Source: Inia geoffrensis
Lineage: Eukaryota > Chordata > Mammalia > Artiodactyla > Iniidae
Direction: 5' to 3'
DNA: 64,000 nucleotides
Assembly (NCBI GenBank): GCA_036417435.1
Contig: CM070904.1
Location: forward strand, 64,364,408 to 64,428,407
The notes beneath the pieces are model-generated. The model saw only the letters and a program-made list of their open reading frames with translations. It ran no database searches and was not told the origin of the DNA. Below, piece after piece: positions 36,086 through 47,799 of this stretch. Made by a program: the position numbers and the translations under genes. Within the stretch, counting starts at the first letter, position 1, and every line of letters starts with the position of its first letter.

Positions 36086-37508
36086 TTCCTATGCCATCAA
36101 TTGTCCTGGCCTCTTTGTCCTCACATAGGGTTTGCCATTGGCCTGGGCTTCACCTTATTCACCAGGTTGGTGTGGGTGGAAGAATGAAAAAAAACAGCAT
36201 CAAAGAAATGCAAATTCTGTCAAAGTTGTTAAAGATGACTCTTGTCCTTAGGGTTTCTCTTTAACACAGGGAAAATATAAAATGATAGAAAGCACTTGTA
36301 CAATTTATATTACAAAGAAAATGTATTTCTACTTAGAAAAGTATTCTATTTTTTTTCTTTTCCAAAATGCCACTTACTTTTTGGCTTAAAAGTATGTACT
36401 CATTCTAGGATTTTCATTCTAAAGAGGAAAATTCGGTAATCCTATCTATGCCTGCAGTGTGGCTTTCAGTTTCTGTATGGCTGTGTTCTTCTTATTTTTG
36501 TAAACATGTTTCTCAGGCTCCGCATATACTGTCAGAGTCCTGAAAAGGTGAAGTTTAAGGTCGGGGAACACTGGGATTGAGAACCAGGGAGTCCGTTACC
36601 AGTGGCACTGGAGAAACTGGGTGAGAGAGAAGCAAAGCAGAGACCCATGTTTCGGCTTTAGAAGTTAGACAAACCAAAGCCACAAGCCTCCAACAGAGGT
36701 TTCATTGGGGCAGATGATAGAGGAATGAAGGGCAAGACAGAAAAACACAAAAACAAAGTCATAAATATAAAGCTGAGCTGAGTGAGGATTTTCAGAGCAT
36801 TAACTCTGGTCTCAAATCGTATGTACAGACTGTGTTTGGAGAACACTTGTCCCACAACCAATATGAGTGTAACCTTTCTAATGGATTAAGTGGGTTATTC
36901 ATGTACAAAACAATAAAAACTGTTTGAAACTCAATGTGGATTAGTTCTAAATAAAATAACTGTAAAAATAACTAGACAATTCAATTTATAAATAAGGTGA
37001 AAAACCTTTTGCGTTCACTGAAATGATACATCATTTAAAATATTTTTTCTAATTTCTTTTTTCTCTTTAATGGTCTTATATAAATCACAGAAGTAAGCAT
37101 TTATAATTTGAGCTTTCTTAATTCTGATATCACCAGCCTAAAATTTAGGGAAAATTTTAATACTTTGTTTATTTTTCTACTAAAAAATGAAATAAGAAAT
37201 TAATGTTAATATTTCCAGGTAAACCTAGCTTTAGTAAAGAAATATCTATTATTAATTTATCCTATCAAGCAGGATAATGAAGGAAAAAAGATTGATTATA
37301 TTTTTCTAAGTAAATGCTGCATAATAACAGTCAAATAATTGTAAGGTCATCTAATCATAGACTACTGCAGCCACAAGAGCTTTATCTACCTCTTTCCCCC
37401 ATCATTTAGTCTCAGGCGACTTTATTTTGTACATGAGAAATGCCCTGTTAGTAGTTCTTGGAGGTAACATGGCCAGGGAGGATAAAACCAGAGCATATTC
37501 CTGACCCC
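36086..37508. other. Unique DNA, no gene seen
   Basis: Frames of 67-94 codons occur on both strands but none carries a motif I recognise. No clear repeat. Confidence 0.4.
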
Positions 37509-37994
37509 TGATGCGGTTCAGGACAGGCTACCCCCAAATATGGTATTTTGGCATACTATTTCAAGTTGAAGGAATGTGGAAGGTGGCAGGTGCAGGGAGG
37601 ACTTTCTGACTTTCATCTGAAGCAGGTCATAAGGGTCTCATGTGAGAGATGCCTTCCCTATAACCAGAGGAAAAGAGCATCCTTGCCTCTGAAGACACAG
37701 TGATGCACAGGGGAGTCTGAATGACAGGCCTTAGTAAGTTCCCTCCAGTTTACTACACTTAACCCTTTGTCCTATCACATGTCTTGGCTGTTCATCAAAT
37801 CTACCATAAAAACACACTGATTTAACCATTTCTTCTGATCGTCATTTCCTTATGAAGCCTCCTGTGTCATGTAAAACATCTATTTTATACATTTGTATGT
37901 ACGTTTTTCTCCTGTTAACCTGTCTTTGTCAGTCTAATTTTCAGATTCAGCCAGGGGCTAAGAGGGTCAAGGAAAGCTTTTTCCTCCCCTATAT
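37509..37994 (+). mobile_element. Probable solo LTR of an endogenous retrovirus-like element
   Basis: About 0.49 kb beginning with TGATGCGGTTC and ending near cctcccctata. Internal landmarks recall a class I-type mammalian LTR family: gctacccccaaatatgg, cataagggtctcatgtgag, a TATA-like taccataaaaacacac, cctgtgtcatgtaaaac, ttctcctgttaacctgtctt and ctaagagggtcaagg. No retroviral coding part flanks it. No clear duplication was found, so limits and family are tentative. Confidence 0.5.
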
Positions 37995-38544
37995 TTCTAG
38001 TACTGACTGTTATAACATAGATCCTACAACATCATTAAATGAGATTATTATAAAATCTGCACCTTAAAGATCATTTTAGAGGGCCCACACATGTACACAC
38101 ACAAGCTTACACAGAATTTTAGCTTAAATGTATACAAAGAAATCATTAGTTAAAAAAATTCAAATGCTAATTTGGAAATAAAACTATATCCAATTTTATT
38201 TTTCAAACTCCAACCTTTTATAAACTGCCACATTTGGTTTAAACATTCTTTTGTATTTTATTACTTCTGATCTGTAAAAATCTATGAATATATGGTCTTA
38301 GGTGTAAATGGGCTCATGGATCAATAGAATTTTCTCTCAGATGAACTGATTTAGCTTAATAAATGTCTCTGATTCTCTTCTACGTGCACTAGAGGAGGTG
38401 TGGAAAACTGTTTGCTGTCCAATCAGCAAACTGATTTTAAGTTACATTATTATATAGACTAATTAAGTGGGAATGCAAAAGAGTAGAGTAGCTAGCTTAG
38501 GAAACATTAGGTCAGGCAGTGCTGCTATAGCTTATTAGCATATT
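37995..38544. other. Unique AT-rich DNA
   Basis: No gene. A small (CA)n-like stretch near 38088-38104. Confidence 0.35.
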
Positions 38545-38735
38545 CAGATCTTCTAGGCACTGTTAGGGCTAGGGAGATGAAAAGGAAAATATTCCTGTCC
38601 TTTGGGATACTATAATCTTGTCCAGCTTTTGTTGAATATTCAGCTTATCTCTCTATCCATTCACTCATTTATTCATTCATTCAATTATGCTTCATCAGTT
38701 ATTGTGTGTCAAGAACTATGCTAGGCTATTCACTC
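38545..38735 (-). repeat. L2 fragment, antisense
   Basis: Includes tctaggcactgttagggcta, ttcctgtcctttgggatac and, after a CATT-rich patch, ttattgtgtgtcaagaacta followed by tgctaggc. These correspond to the antisense L2 3' end ('actatgtgccaggcactgtgctaggc', 'ccctgccctcaagg'). It may be two overlapping copies. Confidence 0.5.
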
Positions 38736-40490
38736 ACTAAGCATGGAAAGTACAAATTTACTAATCTAAAAAATTATCCACCTTAATAAATATGATATAC
38801 TCTATTAAGCTTTATCTAAAGTAACAAAGCCTAAAAAGATATTGCTAAGAGAATGAGGACAAAATAAGAAAATACCAAATTTCATTAACTAGGTATATCC
38901 TATGGGTAGTCAGGACAAAAGACCAAGGGTGATATTGAAAAGCTCCTTGAGGAAAATTAATTAAATCTTTTATAATTCTCCCTAAAATGGAATTCTCCCT
39001 AGAATTAACCTTTGGTCTAGGATACTCAATTCTTTCTGCAAAACCAATCCCTTTCCCTAATCTCCCTCTAGAAAACCTTCCAAAAATCAATGTTAGATGA
39101 CAGCCAATCTATTAATGTTTTCCTCTGTGACAATACAAACTGGAAACAAACTAGGAGGCATTTATGTCCTTCCCCCAAAGGGATTCTTTTAATAGATAAG
39201 CCAATGTATATCCCTATCATTGATGAAATAATTCTTTTAGCTCAAGTATTTGCTGACAACTAAAGACTCTGTTGACAATTGCAAATTAATCTCCAGATCC
39301 TGGAAGATGCGTCACAGAAATTAAACTCATGTCCCAGAGATCTGGTCCCAAACTATATAGCTTGGCAGTCTCATTTGTTATTATTTGTTATTCAACTTTT
39401 ATCTTTATACCTTACTTTTAAAAGTACATGAGGAATTTGCATAAATATGTAAATTAAATATAATACTCCTCAACCTTTAAGCTTTTGGAATTTCACCACG
39501 ACTTGTTCTGTGGAAGCAGATAAATTATAATGGATCACTGGGTTCAAAATACTGGGAGATCTGTGGTCAGTCCTCAGATCCACTGCTTTGCAGTCAGCTG
39601 ATCCTACATGGAATTATTACATATTCCTTCGATCGATCAATTGATCCATAGATAGACAGGGATGTCTAGATAGAGATATATAGACATAGATATTGGACTC
39701 CAAGTTGGACACTGTCCATGAAGATGTTGGATTCCAAGATCTCTACGCTCCCTTTTAGAGATTTAAATGTCAACTTTGTCCAGAAATTTTAAGATCTTTG
39801 TAAAATCACTTATGTGCTAATGGTTTCAAAGGTGTATTTCCTGTTTCTTTAGACTCCTACTTGTTGATTATTATAGGATGATACAACTTCCTTGGCTTGC
39901 CATTTTTGACCCCAGAAAATGATATTTTAGACAGTGAGTTCCTTATTTTCTCTTTAGAATACTTTTTTCCAACATTTCATCCCTGTTATTGACAATGTCA
40001 TTTACCAAGTACCCTAGATTCACAGCTTATATCTACTTTTGAGATCCTTTACCCATCACAATTATTTTAAATCATTTAAAAATTCTGTATGTTACCCCTT
40101 TATGAGGTCTTACGGATCCTCCTCGTTATTTGTGTCTTAATCACTAACTAAGAGTCAACTCATGTATAGACAAATGGAAAAACCTCTCAGTTTTTCCTGC
40201 CTCCCTTTGTTCCAGGTGCCAAGAAACCACAGAATAATCTTACTGTCACAGACCCTATCTCATAATTCCTTGGCTCAGTAATATACAGAACACCTCTAAT
40301 ACCTAGCATTAGCATGATGTATTATTCAAAATGGATATTATGCTGGAACAAAAGGCATGAACTGGGAATGCTCCAGTCAGCTGGGGACATATGGTCACTT
40401 TAAATGGAAGTGACCCAAAACATCTTTTTCTGACTTCCAAATGTCTTCACCAGTTAACTTATCCCATACTATCTTCCATTTCACACATAT

Positions 40491-40492
<2 letters not shown>
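38736..40492. other. Unique DNA, no gene seen
   Basis: Contains a GATA-like patch with a 12-bp palindrome gatcaattgatc (about 39636-39647). An 81-codon antisense frame (38845-39090) is unrecognised. Part of this stretch could be very old LTR sequence, but I cannot support it. Confidence 0.35.

Positions 40493-40534
<42 letters not shown>
40493..40534. repeat. (TG)21 microsatellite
   Basis: 42 nt of uninterrupted TG. The length and purity suggest it is polymorphic. Confidence 0.97.
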
Positions 40535-40536
<2 letters not shown>

Positions 40537-42173
40537 CTGTTCTGGTTAAACAATTTTTTTTAGTTACCCCCATTAGAACATTGCTAACTTTTAATTTTAT
40601 AGCTTCTATAGAGGCAATTCTATAATTTTATTTTGTGATTTCTGGTTTTTCCTCTGCTTCAAATTCTGGGTAAAATCATTGCTAAAGTCAGAGAATACAC
40701 ATAAGGGTGATCCATGGCATGGGGGACATTAAATGTGTGTCCCTGCTGGCAATAATCTTCTAACTAATAAAGAGCCAGAGCATATAGACACCCCTCTCAA
40801 CTGAGGATGCTCCTCTGCTCTGCCACACTTGGGAACTTAACGAATTTATCTCACTTTGTGTTCTAAAGTAGGAAAGAAGGCTGGAACCTTTTTCCAGGTG
40901 CTGTACCCCTATACATGTTTCTCTGGGATTTTGAAAATAATTTGTGCTTAATACATTTGTCTTGACAACTGATTATACACTCTTAACTATGCGGCTGGAT
41001 AAAATCACACAGAATATTATATATGTATGTATGTAATACATGATATATATGTATAAAATACGTGAAATATATCACAGATTTCAAATAAATTCCGTAAGTA
41101 CACATTCAAAACCTACTGTGTGCTGGGGGTGTATGTGTAGAAAAAGCAAAAGGATTAAATATTATTTGCTTGTTAAATTTCACCAGAGGCTGAAATTTTA
41201 CATAAAATCTTGTTTTACAGAAGAGGTTCAATATACAAAGTATGCTGTTTTCACAAAATAGAAGTAGCTTATTTAGTTATATACGTTAAAGAATTAGTTT
41301 GCATTATTCTCTGATCATCATTCGCTATATGCATAGCACAAATATTTCTTTTATGAGAAATGCTACCAAAACACAAGATAAAATTGCTCTTAAAGGGTAT
41401 TTTCCTCTTGCCACTTCTCTTGTGAGTCTTTTTAAAGAATATTCAGTCTAATTTCTTTCTTGATATATAGTTTGCTATTCTATTTCTGCAAAGTGAGAAC
41501 ATTCTGTTCTTTTCATTCTCCCACTACTTTTAGAAACTGCAGAAAGGCTTAAATTAAACTCCTAAAGAAATTAACTGCCATTCTTATGCACAGTTATCAA
41601 ATATACAACACTCCTGTGTCGGCTGTTCATAGGAGTTGTGCCATGCTGTGAGAGTGATCAGCTCTGCATTCATATAAAACATCACGTGACGGAATATCAA
41701 AAGTGGGTCAGTACCATCTCATCATGGGCTGATATTCAGGCTACACTTGTGGGAGACAGTGAGGGAAAAGGGAAAGGGTATTGACTACCCACTCACAATA
41801 GGAAAGACAGAATGGTTTCTTTGGCTTTAACATAACTACATTGCTCCTTATTTCACTGCAAATCGATAACAAGTGTTATCAAACTGGTCTTTCAAGGCTG
41901 GCAGAGGTAAAGTGAAGTTAAATAAGTTTTAATACAGATGGTTATAGTTAAATACCTATGTGTCAAAGGAAGCTTTAGTGCCTCCCTTGGTTTCAATTTC
42001 ATACTTTATTGGAGATGGGGTAAAAGATGGGATTGATCTTTCAGTTTTCTTCTAGGTCTAAAATTTTGTTTTTTTAATGCCTAGACTTCTGGAATGCAAC
42101 AGTAAATTCTCCAATTTGAATTTATGTACGCACCACTAAGAACCCAGTTGTAACTGGTCATAAAACATGATCA
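40535..42173. other. Unique AT-rich DNA
   Basis: No gene or recognised repeat. A TATG-rich patch at 41018-41060. Confidence 0.4.
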
Positions 42174-42394
42174 TAGGGGCTTCCCTGGTGGCGCAGTGGT
42201 GGAGAGTCCACCTGCCGATGCAGGGGACACGGGTTCGTGCCCCGGTCCGGGAAGATCCTACATGCCGCAGAGCAGCTGGGCCTGGGAGCCATGGCCGCTG
42301 AGCCTGCGCGTCCGGAGCCTTGCTCGGCAACGGGAGAGGCCACAACAGTGAGAGGCCCGCGTACCGCAAAAACAAAACAAAACCAAAAAAACCC
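42174..42394 (+). mobile_element. CHR-type tRNA-derived SINE, copy 5
   Basis: Sense copy from ggggcttccctggtggcgcag to cgcgtaccgc, with an interrupted A tail (caaaaacaaaacaaaacc). The perfect 12-bp duplication aaaacatgatca lies at 42162-42173 and 42395-42406. A short deletion occurs where the other copies read cctgtgctccgc (here ccttgctcggc). The decayed tail indicates some age. Confidence 0.95.
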
Positions 42395-42406
42395 AAAACA
42401 TGATCA

Positions 42407-43299
42407 GAGATTTCCTAAGAATAAAAAGTCCTGATTACAGATGCTCAGAGAAGCAAAAGCTATCAGGGGATGTGATTAGGCAACAAATACAGAAGACTGG
42501 TATGGGATTTGTCCTTTGAGTCTTGGCTTTGCCTCTCATACGTTTTGTCTCACAGATTTTTTGTTGTTGTTAATGATCCATAGATTTCTATTCTGTAAAA
42601 CAAAGGGGCACTGGGAGAGTATTGTACATTTTTATCCTATGATATTCATCATTAGTGAGAAGCATTATTAGCCCAAAGATGGAAAAGGTCAAGCAATTTG
42701 TACTTCAGAGAAATTCCCGCATTATTTATGGCTGAGATGGGTGAGCCACATAACAGAGTTAGTGTTTTGGGGCTTGAAAACTTCCTTCACATTGTAATTT
42801 GTTAGGCTATTTGTAAAAACCTCATGGATTATCTACCTTTGTATTCTGTATTTCATAAGGGGTGATTTGTACTAGGGAATGGTGATTTTCCACAAAGTTA
42901 ACCTATACAAGTTGAAGACGTCTTCCCGTATCTCTTGTTTCTATTAGAAGCAAGTATTTGTCAATCACTTACAGCTCACTACGTTAGAGTTTTCTAAAAT
43001 GCTTGTATGTCACTGAACTATTTGCTCAGAGATACTGTATATCATAACCTCTCTCTTGTTGCCAGTTTTGTAAGTATAAAATCATTGACTATTAGCGATC
43101 TCATATAATTTAACCTATGATGATAATTTAAATGTAAGATTTATATGATACATATTCTTATTAAAGGATCCGATATGTTGACAAAAATAAACTGGTTTGA
43201 CTACAGAACTGTTTTTTTATGCGTGGCCTATTAATACTGTAGATACACGCTGAAAAACACTGATCTAATTAAAATTTCTCTTACCATGGTTTAGTATGG
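42407..43299. other. Unique DNA, no gene seen
   Basis: No recognised repeat or frame. Confidence 0.4.
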
Positions 43300-43515
43300 C
43301 GCTTAAGCATGTGGATGGAAAAGCTAGACTACTTGGGTTCAAAACCCAGCTCTGTGAACCAGTCATATCACCTTGAGCAAATTATATAGCCTCCCTGTAC
43401 CTCAGTTTCCTGTAAAATGGAGATAATAATACCTAATGGGGCTGTGGTAAATATTAAATGAGCTAATATTTATACAATGTTTTGAATAGTCAATGTACCT
43501 AGTTCATACGATGTA
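43300..43515 (+). repeat. MIR SINE, long copy
   Basis: Well-preserved order: gcttaagcatgtggatgg, acttgggttcaaaacccagc, ccttgagcaaattatatagc, ctcagtttcctgtaaaatgg, agataataatacctaatggg, aaatattaaatgagctaat. Covers the tRNA-related head, core and part of the tail. Confidence 0.85.
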
Positions 43516-43559
43516 TGTGTTACCTAATATCATTATCTTTTGACCCGATAATTTGAGGA

Positions 43560-43705
43560 GTCTTTGAGAGGCAGAAGAACACATAGATTAGGAGGAAGGG
43601 CTGAAAGATCAGAGAAATGAACATTTGAATCCTTAATCCTTCCAATCTGTTTCCCCATTTGAAAAATGGGAAGCAATAATGCTTATAAATGCAGTGTAAA
43701 ACTGG
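43560..43705 (+). repeat. Possible MIR fragment
   Basis: The block tctgtttccccatttgaaaa followed by atgggaagcaataatg is MIR-core-like. The preceding part is weak. Confidence 0.4.
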
Positions 43706-44184
43706 ATCTGATATCATTTGCTGTGTTCCAGATGATTAGAGGCAAATAAGGTTTATAAGGTACATACATAGTTTGGGGTGTTAAAGTCCACAGCTTAACT
43801 CACAAAAAGCGAATTCTCTACCTTTTAGGTGAGTGGGGGAAATCAACCTGCTCATTTTTTAGAAGAAACACAAACCAGTGTCATGATTCCCCTTGACAGA
43901 TTCCACCCTCCTCCCCTTTTAATCTGCACGTGTCCCCTCTAAGATGCAGATAAGTCCTTATTTATCTTAATAATATCGTTTGCGATTTTATGGACTGCCA
44001 TCACACACATGTTCCCAGAATACGGAATTTTTAGTAACTCCCTATGTGTTAACTTTGCCATTTCCTTTACCTATTTCTAAAACTTTTCTCCTAATCTTCT
44101 CTAATTCCAAAGTTAGTTACATAATGATTAATTTCATTGTACCAAAGCAAGTTTCAGATAGTGTTAAGTAGCATCCTGGTTAAA
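43706..44184. other. Unique DNA
   Basis: No gene or clear repeat. Confidence 0.35.
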
Positions 44185-44405
44185 TGTTTACTAACTCCTT
44201 GGGTTCCATTCCTGGCTCTATCACTTACTAGTCCAATGCCATGGACAATTTACTTAACCCCTTGGGGCCTTCATTTTCTCACCTATAAAAGAAGGGAAAA
44301 AAGAGCACCTGCCTCCTAGCAGTGTTGTGAAGATTAAATGAGTAAATGCAGTTGGAGCACTTAGAACTTTACCTGGCCCGTGGTAAGTATTCAACAAATG
44401 TTGCC
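44185..44405 (+). repeat. MIR SINE, long copy
   Basis: Sense order: cttgggttccattcctggct, ctatcacttactagtcc, caatttacttaaccccttgg, cattttctcacctataaaag, gtgttgtgaagattaaatga, acctggcccgtggtaagtat, tcaacaaatgttg. Almost complete including the 3' end. Confidence 0.85.
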
Positions 44406-45439
44406 TAAGTCTTCTCACTTTATGTAAGTAGGAGCTAGAGGCGGGTGAGGGGAATGGTGAGGGATAGAGTTTTAGAGACAAAGCTGCTTTAGGCAGAATC
44501 AGGGCGCAGGCAGCAAGATCCTCTTTAAAAAAAACAAAACAAAACTGTTCTATAGTTATTACATAACTAAAAACTATAATTGCATAACCAGAAAAAAAAT
44601 TAATGAATCTTCACAACACAATCCTTCCCCACAGGGTTTTGTTATTCAGCTTTCTAGTACTCTGTGGAAGAGCTGCGGAATTAGGGATTACACTGGATAG
44701 TTTACAATGGAAAGAGGAAAAGCTATAACAACGAAAAAACAGAGTTTAACAAGAAAGGCAGGGATAGGAGCTGGAATAAAAAGGCATTGACTAAGTTGTG
44801 GGTGAGGAGAGCAAGGAGGAGAGTCTTGGTCACCTGGGGGAAAAAGGCTTCTAAAAAGTCTTACTGTGGGAATCTTAGTACACATCTGAAATCAAAAAAA
44901 AAAAAAAAAAAAAATTCTTGTTGATCAAGTGAAGTTCATTTGAATGTGATCCTGCCACAAAGCTGGGACTCTAGGGCAGTCTAGTTATAGTCTGGATAAA
45001 CTCTTTGTATAGTGGCATGCTATGGATATGGAGAGATTTTATTTCTATTAACATGTGATTGTTTAGCTCAATTTTCAATAAAAATATACTATCCATATGG
45101 TATGCAATTTCAGTTACATTTCCAAATACAAAATTTTAATTGTGGGAAAAATGAGCAAAAATGTAAGCAAACACAGCCATCTGTTAAGACAATAAATATT
45201 TAGAGACACAGAGTACCCACAGAAAGCTTTGACATATTTGCATTAAGGCCTTATATAAACATTTAGTTTTATATCCTTTGTAGTACATTCCCAATGTCTC
45301 ATAAAATAATTATATACTATTAATATTCATAAAGCAAATTTAAAAAATGGAAGACACTGCTATTTGGAAGAACAGAGGAGTAGTTAATGAGAGAAAGCTG
45401 GAATTTTGAATGTCATAAGTAGACCGATATATTTTCTGT
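44406..45439. other. Unique DNA with a 21-nt A run
   Basis: A run at 44894-44914 without an identifiable SINE or L1 body in front of it. No gene. Confidence 0.4.
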
Positions 45440-45934
45440 GATTAAAAATCCAAAGTTTCTTTTACCTACAAAAATAAGTGATGGAATTTTGCCACTTGTG
45501 ACAACATGGATGGCCCTAGAGGGTATTATGCTGATTGAAATAAGTCAGACAGAGAAAGACAAATACTTTATGATTTCACTTATATGTGGAATCTATGAAA
45601 CAAAAAAATTGAACAAACACAACAAAGCAGAAGAAGTCATATATACAGAGAACAAACAGGTGGTTGCCAGATAAGAAGGGGCTGGTGGAAGAGAGAAATA
45701 GGTGAGGGAGACTAAGGCATAAACGCCAGTTACAAAATAAATGAGCCACAGATATGAAGTGTACAGTGTGGGGAACACAGTCAATAATTACATAACACCT
45801 TTGTATAGTGGACAGATGGTAACTAGACTTGTGGTGATCATGTTGAAATGTATAGAAATATCAAATCACTATGCTGTGCACCAGGAACTAACACAGTGTT
45901 GTAAGTCAGTTATACTTCAAAAATAAACAAACAT
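45440..45934 (+). mobile_element. L1M-type 3' end (end of ORF2 plus 3'UTR), first of two in tandem
   Basis: The frame at 45438-45674 ends with the characteristic C-terminus of L1 ORF2 (TTWMALEGIMLIEISQTEKD then MISLICGI). The 3'UTR follows: gaacaaacaggtggttgcca, gtaactagacttgtggtgat, caaatcactatgctgtgcac, and a full end cagttatacttcaaaaata. It is complete to its 3' end. Confidence 0.85.
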
Positions 45935-46270
45935 AGAAAAAGAGATCAGACCTGTGGTTCTCAGAGGCAGGGTGTGGGAGGAGGGGGAATTGGATGAAGG
46001 TATTAAAAAGGTACAAAATTCCAGTTATAAGGTAAATAAGTACTATGGATATATTGTACAACATGATGAATATAATTAACACAGCTGTACATTATATATG
46101 AAAGTTGTTAAGAGAATAACTCTTAAGAGAGTAAATCATCACAAGAAAAAAAAATGTTTTCCTATTTCTTTTATTTTGTATCTATATGAGATGATGGACA
46201 CTCACTAAACTTACTGTGGTAATCATTTGGTGATGTATTAATATGTAAGTCAAATCACTGTTCTGTACAA
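45935..46270 (+). mobile_element. L1M-type 3'UTR tail, second in tandem
   Basis: Directly follows the previous end and again shows L1 3'UTR landmarks: gttctcagaggcagggtgtg, aattccagttataaggtaaa, ttatatatgaaagttgttaa, ttttgtatctatatgagatg, caaatcactgttctgtac. Same subfamily as 32505-32795, but the last 40 or so bases of that family's end are missing. Confidence 0.75.
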
Positions 46271-47356
46271 AAAAAGTGATTGGCATATGTGTAGAGGGTA
46301 ACCTAAATTCAGTATGAGGAGTAATGGACCCTGTGACATAACGAAGTCAGTCATAATACCTGAGCTGAGATTAATTTACTGATTTTTCTGAATTATAGGC
46401 TAGCAGCACCATCATTAGGGGATTAGATACTACCTATCACTGCATAGACAAATCAACCTATACTGATTATAGATCACTATTAAAGATTTATGTAGCTACA
46501 GAATTAGCAACTTAATTCTCAGTAATACCCGTTATAGGCATAAAGGCAATTAGTTGAAAAGTCAATTATCAATATAGGAAATATAGGGGAAATAAGCTGA
46601 CGGAACTTCAGTACGTTATGCTTCATTATTTCTCTAAAACCTTAAGAGTGACTGTCTTTTTCACTTCATGCTCTAACAATCAGAGAAGAATTTTTAAAAT
46701 ATATTGCCTTTGACTTCCTGCATTGCGGCAACTTAAATGATCATGCTCACAGAATGCACTCAAATAAAAATATTTGTTGAATCAGTGAGTGAATTCCTTC
46801 ATAGTCCTGAGAGAGGCTTCTCAACCATATGCATTCTTTTACATCTATGTGGAAATTAAAGTCTATCCTCTCACGTCTGCCAGAGGCATTCAGCCTGGGG
46901 ATTTGATTTCTCCTGCATCTGAGACTTTTGAGAGTGCACTGCAATCTAGATTCACTCAGGGCTCTCAGATTCAGGCAACTGCAGTTACTGTAGAGGTCCA
47001 TGATTGGTGGCCAATTTCCCCATCTGTCTGTATTGTAACTGGTGTCACAGACAAGGTGAGACAGTGAATAAAATAACATTACCTTATGCCACAGTTAAAT
47101 ATATGAAAAATATAAAATCCAAGTACAGGAAGCTAAATTAATATGCATTTCCTTGTATAAACTGTCTTCCTAAATACAGTTTTGAAACAAAACCGTATTT
47201 CAAAAATACAGTTTTTTAAAACAAAAAATTTGAGATACCTGAAAACTTTAACTTGTTTCTGAGTAATAAGTACTTACATAATACATAGTCTATAGAAATG
47301 ATTTTAAATTCATGGCTAAATACTTTTTAATGAAGTAAAAACTGAAGGGTATGAGA
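46271..47356. other. Unique DNA; one region open on both strands
   Basis: An L2-like tail (actcaaataaaaatatttgt, about 46756-46800) is followed by 46789-47079, which is open in a plus frame (92 codons) and a minus frame (110 codons). The plus frame runs into aag/gtgaga at about 47053, a fair splice-donor match. I recognise no protein in either frame. Confidence 0.4.
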
Positions 47357-47799
47357 CTACCAGTGATTTTCTTTTTTTTTTTTTAATCATCTTTATTGGA
47401 GTATAATTGCTTTACAATGGTGTGCTAGATTCTGCTGCATCACAGAGTGAATCAGCTATACGTATACATATATCCCCATAGCCTCTCCCTCTTGTGTCTC
47501 CCTCCCACCCTCCCTCTCCCACCCTCGCTCTCCCACCCCTCTAGGTGGTCACAAAGCACCGAGCTGATCTCCCTGGGCTATGCGGCTGCTTCCAACTAGC
47601 TTTGTAGTTTACACTTGGTAGTGTATATATGTCCATGCCATTCTCTCACTTCGTCCCACCTTACCCTTCCCCCTCCCCATGTCCTCAAGTCATTCTCTAC
47701 GTCTGCATCTTTATTCCTGTCCTGCCCCTAGGTTCTTCAGAACCATGTTTTTCAGATTCTATATATATGTGCTAGCATACAGTATTTTTCTCTTTCTCA

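Noticed and set aside
39636..39647. 12-bp palindrome gatcaattgatc
   Set aside because: Short and in a GATA-like simple patch; expected by chance at this scale.
44894..44914. Poly(A) tail of a processed pseudogene
   Set aside because: No coding or mRNA-like sequence precedes it and no flanking duplication was found.
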